DNA of 64,000 nucleotides. Origin: Lutibacter litoralis. Lineage in GTDB: Bacteria > Bacteroidota > Bacteroidia > Flavobacteriales > Flavobacteriaceae. Below, piece after piece: positions 56,211 to 64,000 of this stretch. The stretch spans positions 242,212 through 306,211 of the forward strand of contig NZ_BMNS01000001.1 in the NCBI RefSeq assembly GCF_014646675.1, written 5' to 3'. Made by a program: the position numbers and the translations under genes. Position 1 is the first letter of the stretch. Every line of letters begins with the position of its first letter. The notes beneath the pieces are model-generated. The model was not told the origin of the DNA. It did not search any database and saw only the letters and a list, made by a program, of their open reading frames with translations.

Positions 56211-57432
56211 AATAGACTACCTTATTGCATAAGTATGAGTTTGTAAAAATGTTATTACTAGCACCTGAAATACACTTTCTTTTAATCCGTTTTCAATAGA
56301 ATAAATACAATTAATTTCTAACATCTCGGGTAATATGGAGTTCCTCAGTCGATCCACTTAATTTCGTAAAGCATAATTAAAAATTCTCCTACGTCTAATT
56401 TGTACTTACCATTCGTTCCACTACAATTTGTGCTCCAGCTGGTGCTCATTGTAGCTCTCTCATTTGCTATACTGCATACGCTACTCTATTCGGAGACACA
56501 TAGCTTACTTTACTCTTAAGATCTTCTAAGGATATGCTACGCAAGGCCTTTTATTAAGAGAAAACCGCTATTTCATTTTGACCGAGCCCGCTTTTTCCCT
56601 CAACCTATTTGGTGTCACAGTTTTTGATAACAGCCTTATTGCATATAATTTAAATACTCCTTATCACTCCTATTTAAAACATATTGCAACCCCTCACAAG
56701 AGCAGCGCATTCATTCAGCTATTTCAGCCAATTCTAAAGTAGTTTTAACATCAACAGTTATTCTATATCCTCAACTTCCTTAGTTTCCTCAAAATCCTCA
56801 CCCCATTAAACTAAGATAACTGTAAGATGTACAACTACACTCCATCCTTCTATAGCTTCTTTCAATTACAGCACTTGCCTTTCCTGCGGCTTCAAAAACA
56901 GCGCCACCAGCGTGTACCACGTAGTTAGAAAAAATATTTATTCGGAGCTCAACATATTATTCTTTTCTAACAGTTTCGGTCAGCTCGTGCTGGCTCGGCT
57001 CTGCTTCGCGATTACCCTCTTTTAAATAAGGAGCATTGGTATTCATATGTCAAGTGTAATTTATACTACTGCGGATATTAAGGAAGTTGAGGATTCTGAG
57101 GATATGAGTTGATTGCAATTACCCTATGTCGTGACTATTCCTCCTAGATAAGCATTCTAACATTTAATTGTTGACAGAAATATAACATCGGCAAAAATAA
57201 GTTACTTCCATCTCCAGCCGCTTCATTTTGTAAAAGGTCAAGCCCTGCGGGTTTTGGAGAAAATCTCCACCTTAATACAAAATGCTTCCAAAACATCCTT
57301 CAAGCACAGGTAGTATTTCCTCAAAAAACCTTGCACAAAAGCCCCATAACAAGCATAGCCTTTTTTCTATTTCGGTTCAAAATTAAAATGAACCATTAAC
57401 ATTTAAAAGTAAACAGTATGCTTAATTACACT
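56211..57432. other. 1.2-kb non-coding or decayed stretch of the island
   Basis: No frame with protein-like composition. It contains a 16-bp perfect inverted repeat (56767-56782 with 57079-57094, about 300 bp apart), short GC-richer islets around 56440-56530 and 56980-57010, and a structured element at 57224-57284. It looks like remnants of a larger mobile element next to the DUF6943 pseudogene. Confidence 0.5.
57224..57284 (+). ncRNA. Putative three-way-junction structured element upstream of DUF6943 pseudogene
   Basis: Outer stem CATTTTGTA/TACAAAATG (57224-57232 with 57276-57284), second helix AAGGT/ACCTT (57234-57238 with 57269-57273), and two inner hairpins: CCC-TGC-GGG (57243-57251) and GGAGA-AAA-TCTCC (57256-57268). 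It lies 150 bp before the DUF6943 reading frame. It could be a leader RNA or a folded single-strand DNA site of the mobile element; I cannot tell which. Confidence 0.4.
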
Positions 57433-57823
57433 ATGAAATCACACAAGAACGGAAGAACCTACAACCAACCACATTTCTACATTCAAAATAAAGGTTTGAA
57501 TAGCGGTAAGGCTTTGAATGATCCTATACCTAATTGTTTCGTTGTAACAACAGAAACAGAAGAACAACGAGAGGCGCTATATTACCTATGTTTTCACCTT
57601 CAAATAGGACGCTATTTTAGCATTTTCATTATAAGGAAGTGTAATACCGTTCATAACAATAGATGATACAAGAAAAGTCCTTAATACAGCTCTATTAAAC
57701 TACAAAAAAGATCACTGGCAATCAAAGGTTGAAAAGCTATTGAAAATTACTGCTTATGAAGAAAATCTTAAGCAACAGATTAATACTATAAGACAGCTAA
57801 AATTAGCTTTATTAAGGGCTTGA
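57433..57823 (+). pseudogene. DUF6943-like protein gene, frameshifted
   Basis: The frame from ATG 57433 gives MKSHKNGRTYNQPHFYIQNK, LNSGKALNDPIPNCFVVTTE and ALYYLCFHLQIGRYFSIF, which resembles the mobile-element family I know as DUF6943. Around 57625-57635 the protein continues in another frame (GSVIPFITIDDTRKVLN, then helical tail KVEKLLKITAYEENLKQQIN) to TGA at 57823. One extra A would explain it. Total about 130 codons. Probably inactivated. Confidence 0.7.
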
Positions 57824-57987
57824 ATTAATGTATTTAGTATATTTGAACAGTATTAAAACTTGTTCACTTGACTTAAAAGAAACGTTTAGCTTTTTTAATC
57901 AATTAAGAATGAAATAATATCAATTTACTACAATGTAAAAAAAATACGTGCGTTGTAATTAGTATAATATTGTATAAATAGTGTGGC

Positions 57988-59442
57988 GTGACATATTTAG
58001 AAAAAATCATTAAAGACAAAGGCTCTATTCTATCAAGCGAATTGCTTGAATCCCTTATGAATAAAGAGAAAAGTATTTCGAAAGAAGCTGCAAGAAAAAG
58101 ACTTTCTCGTATAAGTAAAGATGTTTATAGAGTTAGAGGATTATTTACTGACGGACAAATTCTATTTATTGATAAAGAAATTTATGGTACTGAAGAGTAT
58201 TATTCTGGTCTGTCAAAAGCATTTAGAAAAGCTGGAAAGCAGTACAATATAATCTTACAATCATTAGACTTTCATTATGGACAATTAAAACTGACTCATT
58301 TACCATCTTATTCCGTAAACCCAATTTTAGATTTAAAAGGACACACAACTTTTAATACAGCTTTAGAAAAACTTTTACGTCTAAAGTTAGTTCACGCCGA
58401 TGAAGAATTCGTGACTGTTTCAAGTTTAATAACAGATAATAATCCTAATTATAAAAGAGCTAAAGGTATTGAAGTAGCTAAAAATTTTCTTTTGATTCAA
58501 TTTAACGATTGGTCGCGAAAAATCGGATTGGTTTCTTATAATAGCTCAAAATTTCATAGTGAATTTGGCAAATACCAATTTAACTTTGTTTCACCTTCTT
58601 ATATTGGTTCTCTACCGAAAATAAACAAACAAAAAATTATTCCGGCGTTTGTGGTTGCTGATATTCTAATAGGGAATACAGTTAATGAAAATCAAGTTGA
58701 ATTTTTTATCAATAAAGTTAAAGCTTTAAAATTCCAAAGAAATTTAGCAAAATTTATTCCTTTTTTGATAGTTGAGTCAATTGACACAAATGCTTTAAAT
58801 ACATTAAAAGCCCAAGGAATAGTAATTGGCTTTGTCAATGAATTATTTGGGGATAAGTATAAGGACTTGCTTAATTCATTGATTGGATTAGTTGCTAATG
58901 CTGGAGCAATTCTAAAGAAAAACCCAGAAGCATATTTAGATTTAATTAGCAAGTTAAATAAGTTAGTAGATGGGAAAACTAATAATTTAAGAGGAGATTT
59001 ATTTGAATTGGCTGTTGGTTATTATCAAGGTAGAATTTGTCAATCAATTGATATTGGAAAAATAATAAATCACGATGGCTTACAACGTGAAATTGATGTT
59101 TTTGGTTTACTTCCTAATAAAATTTTTATTTCAGAGTGTAAGGGATACAATCATAAAGTTCCTTTAGAAGAAGTTGAAACTTGGTTAACCGAAAAAGTAC
59201 CTGTAATTAGGAAATGGGCTCTTGACCAACCTTCTATATCTGACAGAGATTTAGTTTTTGAATTTTGGTCAACTGGTGGCTTTACTGAAGATGCAAGAAA
59301 ATTTCTTGAAAGGAGAAAAAGTAGTACCACTAAATACGAAATTGAATTTTATAACCTTGATGAAATGGTAGTTAAATCTAAAGAAATTAAGTCAAAAAAA
59401 TTCACCGAAATACTGAGAGAATATTACATCAAAGAAATATAA
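57988..59442 (+). CDS. Winged-helix and PD-(D/E)XK restriction-like nuclease
   Basis: A 484-residue protein starting at GTG 57988; a TAG lies three codons upstream, so this is the earliest start. Residues 1-130 look like tandem winged-helix DNA-binding segments (SKEAARKRLSRISKDVYRVRG, FNTALEKLLRLKLVHADEEF). The C-terminal region carries a PD-(D/E)XK site: Glu340 in GDLFELAVGY, Asp370 in QREIDVFGLL and Glu383-Cys-Lys385 in FISECKGYNH. This is the Mrr/Card1-like nuclease arrangement. No methylase of its own. It likely acts as a single-gene defence nuclease on the island; target is unknown. Confidence 0.75.
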   Translation: MTYLEKIIKDKGSILSSELLESLMNKEKSISKEAARKRLSRISKDVYRVRGLFTDGQILFIDKEIYGTEEYYSGLSKAFRKAGKQYNIILQSLDFHYGQLKLTHLPSYSVNPILDLKGHTTFNTALEKLLRLKLVHADEEFVTVSSLITDNNPNYKRAKGIEVAKNFLLIQFNDWSRKIGLVSYNSSKFHSEFGKYQFNFVSPSYIGSLPKINKQKIIPAFVVADILIGNTVNENQVEFFINKVKALKFQRNLAKFIPFLIVESIDTNALNTLKAQGIVIGFVNELFGDKYKDLLNSLIGLVANAGAILKKNPEAYLDLISKLNKLVDGKTNNLRGDLFELAVGYYQGRICQSIDIGKIINHDGLQREIDVFGLLPNKIFISECKGYNHKVPLEEVETWLTEKVPVIRKWALDQPSISDRDLVFEFWSTGGFTEDARKFLERRKSSTTKYEIEFYNLDEMVVKSKEIKSKKFTEILREYYIKEI

Positions 59443-59545
59443 AACTGTTATCAACAATGGGTATACTAATTAACGGCCTAAATCAATTTTTTACCTGTAG
59501 CCATATTTCAGGACGAGACATATAAAACCACTAATACATATTGAA

Positions 59546-60349
59546 ATGACCCCAAGATATATTCTAGAGAACGAAGTTAAAATTAACACCAAACCAGAAC
59601 AAGTTCTATCATTAGGATTAGAAATTTATAATAACGAGACATTTGATAAATTTCCAGTAATGAATTATATAAAGGATAGATTCATTAACGAGAATAAAAC
59701 GATAAAAAAAAGAGATGTTATAGAGTTATTTGATAGAAATGATATTTACACAGCTATTGTTTGTACAATGATTTGGGGTGGTATTAATGCTACCAGAGCA
59801 AAAAACAAAGAGGATACATTTTTTTATAAGTTTTTAAATTACCCTAAAAACATTCTACTAGAGAACATCATTACTTTAAATTCATATCTAGAAAATGAAG
59901 ATTTTATAGGCGCCTTTGAGTTTTTTCAAAAGGATGCGAAAATTGAGGGTGTTGGATCTGCTTATTTCACAAAAATATTTTACTTCCTTGGACAATCAAA
60001 CACTAGGATTAATATAAAACCACTAATATTTGATAAATGGACAGAAAATGCTTACCTCGCTTTGTTACTTCAGAACGGGGAGTTCGATAAGGTTAAAAAA
60101 TTCTATAAAGGAGTTAAATTAAAATTTTCTAAACAACCCGATTCAGTTCAGATTAATGATAAATTTTACAGTGCTTGTTACCAATCATACGTTGAAGACT
60201 TCAATAAATGGTCTAAAGTAATAAACAGTGATTCAACTAAGCTTGAGGAATATGTGTTTGGTGATGACTTAAGAAAAAACAAGAGTAATTTAAACCCAAG
60301 AATTCAGCTTTGGAATATTATTCTTAAGAACTTAAACCATATTTTATAA
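59546..60349 (+). CDS. Putative OGG-fold (HhH) DNA glycosylase-like protein
   Basis: A 267-residue protein. A helix-hairpin-helix-like segment EGVGSAYFTKIFYFLG has Lys143, followed by PLIFDKWTENAYLAL with Asp163. The 20-residue spacing matches the catalytic Lys-Asp pair of 8-oxoguanine glycosylases (OGG1 Lys249/Asp268). The rest is alpha-helical (TAIVCTMIWGGINATRAKN, WNIILKNLNHIL), and no Fe-S cysteines are seen. It may bind or cut modified or flipped bases. It is 103 bp after the PD-(D/E)XK gene, same strand, so a joint defence module is possible. Family call is tentative. Confidence 0.6.
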   Translation: MTPRYILENEVKINTKPEQVLSLGLEIYNNETFDKFPVMNYIKDRFINENKTIKKRDVIELFDRNDIYTAIVCTMIWGGINATRAKNKEDTFFYKFLNYPKNILLENIITLNSYLENEDFIGAFEFFQKDAKIEGVGSAYFTKIFYFLGQSNTRINIKPLIFDKWTENAYLALLLQNGEFDKVKKFYKGVKLKFSKQPDSVQINDKFYSACYQSYVEDFNKWSKVINSDSTKLEEYVFGDDLRKNKSNLNPRIQLWNIILKNLNHIL

Positions 60350-60844
60350 AAACAAGTGTGCAACAAAAATATAGTGCATTTACAGATAGCCCCACCCCTT
60401 TTATAATTTAGTTCGATATATTATTTAAGTTATGGGGTAGTGCACTTCTGAGGAGCTGTTTTTAACGCATATACAGACTTCTATCCTGTTTAACCCTATA
60501 CTTGTACTACTTACTCCTAAAATATTATAGAAGGCTATAGATAAAGCTATAAGAGCTCTATTTTTCAACAGGTTTATAACTAAAATACCGCCTTTACCTG
60601 CGATTATTGGTTATTTAGATGTATAAATTATCATATTGCAACAAGAAAAAAAAATTAAAATTTTCTGAGCGGTCCACGTAGTGGTATACTATTGGTGATT
60701 GATCCCCGGCAAACGACTGTGGGAAACAAAACTATATACAAATTCGTCGGTAGGTCGATTATATGTGGTTAAATTTTAAGGGGTGTAGGGTGTAGTGTTT
60801 AACAATTAAACCTTACTTTAAAAAAACATTCTTAAGGTTACATA
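60350..60844. other. 495-bp gap with no gene seen
   Basis: Between the convergent OGG-fold and integrase genes. It contains a GC-richer patch near 60660-60760 and a short tandem GGGTGTAG at about 60781-60796. No protein-like frame or terminator could be supported. Confidence 0.4.
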
Positions 60845-61993
60845 TTATAGTAAATCACTAAAGTCCTCAGGTAATTCCGCATCTATATCTCTTAGATATT
60901 TTTGCAAAGCAACCAGTGTAGAGTGCCCAGTTATTAACATCAGTTTATTTTCTGTTTCCGACTTAGAGTGCTGCTTTCTTAGTTCTCTGTATAACTTAGT
61001 AATAAACGTATGCCTAAATGAGTATACAGTATAGCCTGAACCTATATCTAGTTTTTTCTTCACTTTATTGAAGCGATTACCAAAATAAGATCTTTTTCCT
61101 GACTCTTCACGCTCCCATTTTCCAACACCTTCAGGCGTAAATAGGTAATGTTCAGGATTTTTTAAGTCTAACTTATTAAGTTCTTTTGTTAAAATCTCAG
61201 GGATTATTTTTGTCTTATGCTGTTTATTCTTTGCTCTAACAGTTAGAGTTCCTTCCTTTAAATTGATATCCTTAACCTTCAATCTAACAACTTCAACAGG
61301 GCGCAAGAAATTATATGAAACGAATTTAATAAATAGAAGAAGTAAGGGGTCGCTAGTTTCTAATTCTTTATAAATTTCATCTACTTTATCTAGTGAATAT
61401 GTTTTATTTCTAGTTGGCTTAGACGTAAGTTTTTTAATTTTCTCGATGAAATTATATTCTATATAATCATTTTCTACTAGAACCGAGAATACAGCTGATA
61501 GATCTTGTCTGTAATTATTCCTGTTACTTGCACTTGAATTTTTTAATATGTTATTTAAAAACTCTGTAACAATTTTCTTGCCTATTGATTTGATGTTACC
61601 ATTGTCTAGCCCTTTACCTTTCAAGTATTTTTTAAATACTTGAACTCTATTATAATATCCTTTGTATGTACTTCTACTAACGGATTTTTCTTTTAACTCT
61701 AAAGCGAAATCTAGAGCACTATTAGCAGAGAACTCATTTTCAATAGGTTTAGTTTCATAAGGAGAGTAGCCATCTTTTAAAAGGCTCTCTAGTGATTCTC
61801 TAAGGATATTAAAATTCTTAAGTCGTTCTCTTTTAGATTTATGTAAGCGATTAAAATTAGCAAATATTGGAGCCTGCCTTACTAGTTTACCAGTTTCCGG
61901 ATGCCTGTACGAGTAATAAACATACCATCGTTTAGCCAGATCATAGTCTTCACCTCCGTGGTAAATCTTTGGTATTGAGTAATTCTTCTTCAT
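60845..61993 (-). CDS. Tyrosine recombinase/integrase
   Basis: Start taken at ATG 61993 (382 residues, MKKNYSIPKIYHGG), which matches flavobacterial integrases; ATG 62050 would add 19 residues. An N-terminal AP2-like/SAM-like core-binding domain (SRSTYKGYYNRVQVFKKYLK) is followed by the catalytic domain: Arg in NFLRPVEVVRLKV, Lys in RAKNKQHKTKIIP, His-x-x-Arg region YSFRHTFITKLY, GHSTLVALQKYLRD with the Tyr nucleophile. All catalytic residues seem intact. Its 5' end faces the tRNA-Leu 3' end, as for tRNA-targeting integrases, and it should catalyse integration at 62122-62178. Confidence 0.92.
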   Translation of the reverse strand: MKKNYSIPKIYHGGEDYDLAKRWYVYYSYRHPETGKLVRQAPIFANFNRLHKSKRERLKNFNILRESLESLLKDGYSPYETKPIENEFSANSALDFALELKEKSVSRSTYKGYYNRVQVFKKYLKGKGLDNGNIKSIGKKIVTEFLNNILKNSSASNRNNYRQDLSAVFSVLVENDYIEYNFIEKIKKLTSKPTRNKTYSLDKVDEIYKELETSDPLLLLFIKFVSYNFLRPVEVVRLKVKDINLKEGTLTVRAKNKQHKTKIIPEILTKELNKLDLKNPEHYLFTPEGVGKWEREESGKRSYFGNRFNKVKKKLDIGSGYTVYSFRHTFITKLYRELRKQHSKSETENKLMLITGHSTLVALQKYLRDIDAELPEDFSDLL

Positions 61994-62050
61994 TTTTAAA
62001 CCGTATACATTTTCGTATTCAATGCAAAGTAACTCTAAAATCTTAGACAT

Positions 62051-62084
62051 AAAAAAAGTGCTTAAAGATATTTCTCTAAGCACT
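62051..62084 (-). terminator. Terminator downstream of tRNA-Leu
   Basis: An 8-bp stem AGTGCTTA/TAAGCACT (62057-62064 with 62077-62084) and a U-run on the minus strand (62056-62051). It separates tRNA transcription from the integrase gene, which starts just beyond it. It may have been supplied by the island. Confidence 0.75.
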
Positions 62085-62119
62085 GCTTTTACTACTATTC
62101 CATTGACATATCAATGTCT

Positions 62120-62204
62120 TGGTACCCCGAGCCGGAATCGAACCGGCACTCCCGAAAGAACTGGATTTTGAATCCAGCGCGTCTACCAGTTCCGCCATCG
62201 GGGC
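62120..62204 (-). tRNA. tRNA-Leu (anticodon CAA)
   Basis: An 85-nt tRNA with encoded CCA: acceptor GCCCCGA pairs with TCGGGGT (G1-U72 wobble), D-arm GGCGGAACTGGTAGACGC, anticodon arm CTGGA-TTCAAAA-TCCAG, long variable arm TTCTTTCGGGAGT, T-arm GCCGG-TTCGATT-CCGGC. The loop TTCAAAA gives anticodon CAA, reading UUG. The 3' half comes from the island (attR). Confidence 0.95.
62122..62178 (-). repeat. attR: integrated 3' half of tRNA-Leu
   Basis: 57-bp direct repeat partner of 46394-46450. Six differences: four form two compensated base pairs of the T-stem, one affects the anticodon stem, and one lies at the edge of the core. It reconstitutes a functional tRNA at the integrase-proximal end. Confidence 0.88.
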
Positions 62205-62270
62205 ATTTTTGAATTGGATTGCAAATTTATATTTTTTTTTTATAAAATCCTTAAAAAAACCACGAAGTTG

Positions 62271-62301
62271 TTTAATTACTGTATAATTAATTTTAAATTT
62301 G
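62271..62301 (+). promoter_or_regulatory. Promoter of prs-rplY operon
   Basis: -7 box TAAATTTG (62294-62301), a perfect TAnnTTTG match, with TTTA (62271-62274) exactly 19 bp upstream as a 3-of-4 -33 box. 28 bp before the prs ATG. Confidence 0.5.
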
Positions 62302-62329
62302 TGCACTACAAACAACAACACAACTTAAA

Positions 62330-63271
62330 ATGGCAGGAAATCAACTAGCACCAAAAATATTTGCATGCAGACAAAGTAAAAATTTAGCACAAAAAATTGC
62401 TGATTCTTATGGTCTGGAACTAGGAAATGTTAAAATTTCACAATTTAGCGATGGCGAATTTCAACCCGCTTTAGTAGATTCAGTAAGAGGAAGACGCATA
62501 TTTGTAGTAGGATCTACATTTCCAAATTCAGACAATTTAATGGAAATGCTTCTAATACTAGATGCTGCCAAACGAGCTTCCGCGCGCCATATTACTGCTG
62601 TTATTCCTTATTTTGGTTGGGCAAGACAAGACCGCAAAGATCAACCTCGGGTAGCAATTGGAGCGAAATTAGTTGCAAATTTATTACAAGCAGCTGGGGC
62701 AACAAGAATTATGACTATGGATTTACATGCCGATCAAATTCAAGGTTTCTTCGAAAAGCCTGTAGACCATTTATATGCTTCAACTATATTTTTACCATAT
62801 GTAAAACAATTAAATTTAGAAAACATTACCATTGCTTCACCAGATATGGGTGGTTCTAAACGTGCTTATGCCTATTCAAAATATTTAGAAAGCGAAGTTG
62901 TAATTTGTTACAAACAACGCCTAGAAGCAAATGTAATAGATACCATGGAATTAATCGGTGAAGTTAAAGGCAGAAATGTAATTTTAGTTGATGATATGAT
63001 TGATACTGGAGGTACTTTAGCAAAAGCAGCCGATTTAATGATGGAAAGAGGAGCTATAAGTGTTCGTGCAATTTGTACACACCCAATATTATCGGGTAAT
63101 GCTTACGATAAAATAGAAAAATCTAAACTATTAGAACTTATTGTTTCTGATACAATTCCTTTAAAAAGAGAGAGTTCTAAAATAAAAGTTGTATCTTGCG
63201 CGCCTTTGTTCGCAGACGTGATGCATAAAGTACAAGATAACACATCAATTAGCGGTCAATTTTTAATGTAA
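62330..63271 (+). CDS. prs: Ribose-phosphate pyrophosphokinase
   Basis: A 313-residue PRPP synthetase that makes phosphoribosyl pyrophosphate from ribose-5-phosphate and ATP. Features: FSDGEFQPALVDSVRGRRIFVVGST, RQDRKDQPRVAIGAKL, TMDLHADQIQGFF, SPDMGGSKRAY and the PRPP-binding loop VILVDDMIDTGGTL. Full family length. Chromosomal gene flanking the island; followed by rplY after 21 bp. Confidence 0.97.
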   Translation: MAGNQLAPKIFACRQSKNLAQKIADSYGLELGNVKISQFSDGEFQPALVDSVRGRRIFVVGSTFPNSDNLMEMLLILDAAKRASARHITAVIPYFGWARQDRKDQPRVAIGAKLVANLLQAAGATRIMTMDLHADQIQGFFEKPVDHLYASTIFLPYVKQLNLENITIASPDMGGSKRAYAYSKYLESEVVICYKQRLEANVIDTMELIGEVKGRNVILVDDMIDTGGTLAKAADLMMERGAISVRAICTHPILSGNAYDKIEKSKLLELIVSDTIPLKRESSKIKVVSCAPLFADVMHKVQDNTSISGQFLM

Positions 63272-63292
63272 ATTAATAATAAATAAATATAA

Positions 63293-63928
63293 ATGAAATC
63301 AATTACAATCACAGGATCTAAAAGAGAAAGCGTAGGTAAAGTATCCACTAAAGCCTTACGTAATGCTGGAAAGGTACCTTGCGTATTATACGGAGGGGAT
63401 AAGCCATTACACTTTTCAGCTGACGAAGTTTCGTTCAAAAATTTAGTGTACACGGCTAACGTATATACTGCAATGATTGAATTAGATGGTACTACTTACC
63501 ATGCTATTTTACAAGATATTCAGTTTCACCCAGTAACAGACAAAATTTTACATATTGATTTTTACCAATTATTTGATGATAAAATGGTAGCAATGAATAT
63601 TCCAGTAAGATTAGTTGGAACATCTCCAGGAGTAATTAATGGTGGTTCTTTAAGTTTTGCTAAACGTAAATTAAGCGTAAGAGCATTACCAGCTGACTTA
63701 CCAGATTTTATTAACGCTGATATTTCTAAATTAAAAATTGGAATGAAATTAGTTGTTTCTGACTTAGCTGATGAAAAATTCACAATTTTACACCCAGAAA
63801 CTACAGTAGTTGTTCAAGTTAGAACTGCACGTAGCGCTGTAATGCCAGAGGATGAAGAAGATGAAGGTGAAGAAGGAGAAGAAGGAGCTGCTGAAGAAGG
63901 AGCTACTGAAGAAACTTCTGCTGAATAA
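63293..63928 (+). CDS. rplY: 50S ribosomal protein L25/general stress protein Ctc
   Basis: A 211-residue long form of bL25 that binds 5S rRNA. N-terminal L25 domain [50 protein letters not shown]. The TL5/Ctc C-terminal beta-domain ([31 protein letters not shown]) is followed by an acidic tail ([18 protein letters not shown]). Pairing with prs is common in Bacteroidota. Confidence 0.96.
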   Translation: MKSITITGSKRESVGKVSTKALRNAGKVPCVLYGGDKPLHFSADEVSFKNLVYTANVYTAMIELDGTTYHAILQDIQFHPVTDKILHIDFYQLFDDKMVAMNIPVRLVGTSPGVINGGSLSFAKRKLSVRALPADLPDFINADISKLKIGMKLVVSDLADEKFTILHPETTVVVQVRTARSAVMPEDEEDEGEEGEEGAAEEGATEETSAE

Positions 63929-63950
63929 TTCAACATTTGAAATAAATTTT

Positions 63951-63982
63951 AAAAAGCGTTGCATTTGCAACGCTTTTTCTTT
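63951..63982 (+). terminator. Terminator after rplY
   Basis: A 13-bp stem (63951-63963 with 63966-63978, GCGTTGC/GCAACGC core) and a T-rich tail. Closes the prs-rplY operon. Confidence 0.9.
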
Positions 63983-64000
63983 TTATTACATTTGCTTATG

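Larger units (their letters stand above)
46394..62178. mobile_element. Integrative genomic island in tRNA-Leu(CAA)
   Basis: An island of about 15.8 kb bounded by a 57-bp direct repeat of the tRNA-Leu 3' half: displaced copy 46394-46450, intact tRNA copy 62122-62178. The integrase is next to the intact tRNA, the standard tRNA-island layout. Contents: unknown protein, small protein, P4/D5-type primase-helicase, DUF1643, HsdM-HsdS-AAA-HNH operon, DUF6943 pseudogene, PD-(D/E)XK nuclease, OGG-fold protein and integrase. No capsid, relaxase or type IV secretion genes are visible, so it is satellite-like or a defective plasmid-derived element with defence cargo. Confidence 0.9.

Noticed and set aside
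46394-62178. CRISPR array or Cas genes in the island
   Set aside because: No regularly spaced repeats of CRISPR length and no Cas-like proteins; the short array at 47.4 kb has no spacers of constant length.
62076-62321. 81-codon minus-strand frame across tRNA-Leu
   Set aside because: It is read through the tRNA gene itself and has no independent support.

Overview
The window looks like chromosomal DNA of a marine-type Flavobacteriaceae bacterium (phylum Bacteroidota). The DNA is AT-rich. It carries a type IX secretion (T9SS) cargo C-terminus with a PorP/SprF partner, SusC-like TonB receptor architecture, DUF4270/DUF4271/DUF4296/DUF5689 proteins, a Bat operon, and several promoters that fit the Bacteroidota -7 box TAnnTTTG. 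Genus cannot be decided from the sequence alone.

Layout. 1-2.4 kb: 3' end of a repetitive T9SS adhesin and its SprF-like partner. 2.5-12 kb: thioredoxin, a small secreted protein, then a divergent locus of a DUF5689/lamin-tail lipoprotein plus a TonB-dependent receptor (minus) and a secreted endonuclease/exonuclease/phosphatase-fold protein plus an S9 peptidase (plus). 12-24 kb: housekeeping genes for pyrimidine synthesis (pyrC), haem (hemD), recombination (radA), pantothenate (panC, panD), a short starch-synthase-like protein, and glmS. 24-33 kb: a complete minus-strand MoxR-DUF58-Bat operon (aerotolerance/envelope stress type). 33-41.5 kb: LpxH-like hydrolase, S41 protease, dCMP deaminase, HupE/UreJ-like protein, PLP aminotransferase, TlpA-like and DsbD thiol-redox proteins. 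41.8-46.2 kb: a two-component pair, a 50-residue lipoprotein, a LytTR regulator whose receiver has lost its phospho-acceptor, and a small basic ORF. 62.1-64 kb: tRNA-Leu(CAA), prs and rplY.

Between 46.39 and 62.18 kb a genomic island of about 15.8 kb is inserted in the 3' half of tRNA-Leu(CAA). The intact tRNA lies next to the tyrosine integrase at the right end, and a displaced 57-nt tRNA 3' half lies at the left end. The island holds a P4/D5-type primase-helicase with an iteron-like repeat array nearby and no structural phage genes or relaxase that I can see, so it resembles a satellite or plasmid-derived integrative element. Its cargo looks defensive: DUF1643 protein; a tightly coupled four-gene operon of HsdM-type methyltransferase, HsdS-type specificity subunit, SMC/RecF-like AAA ATPase and HNH nuclease; a winged-helix plus PD-(D/E)XK nuclease; and an OGG-fold HhH protein. 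No HsdR is present; a Septu (PtuA/PtuB)-like ATPase-HNH pair stands where the motor-nuclease subunit would be expected. This composite operon is the best candidate for an unusual system in the window. The hsdM frame carries an in-frame TAA at codon 33, which may have disabled or altered it. A DUF6943-like gene in the island is also frameshifted, so part of the island is decaying.
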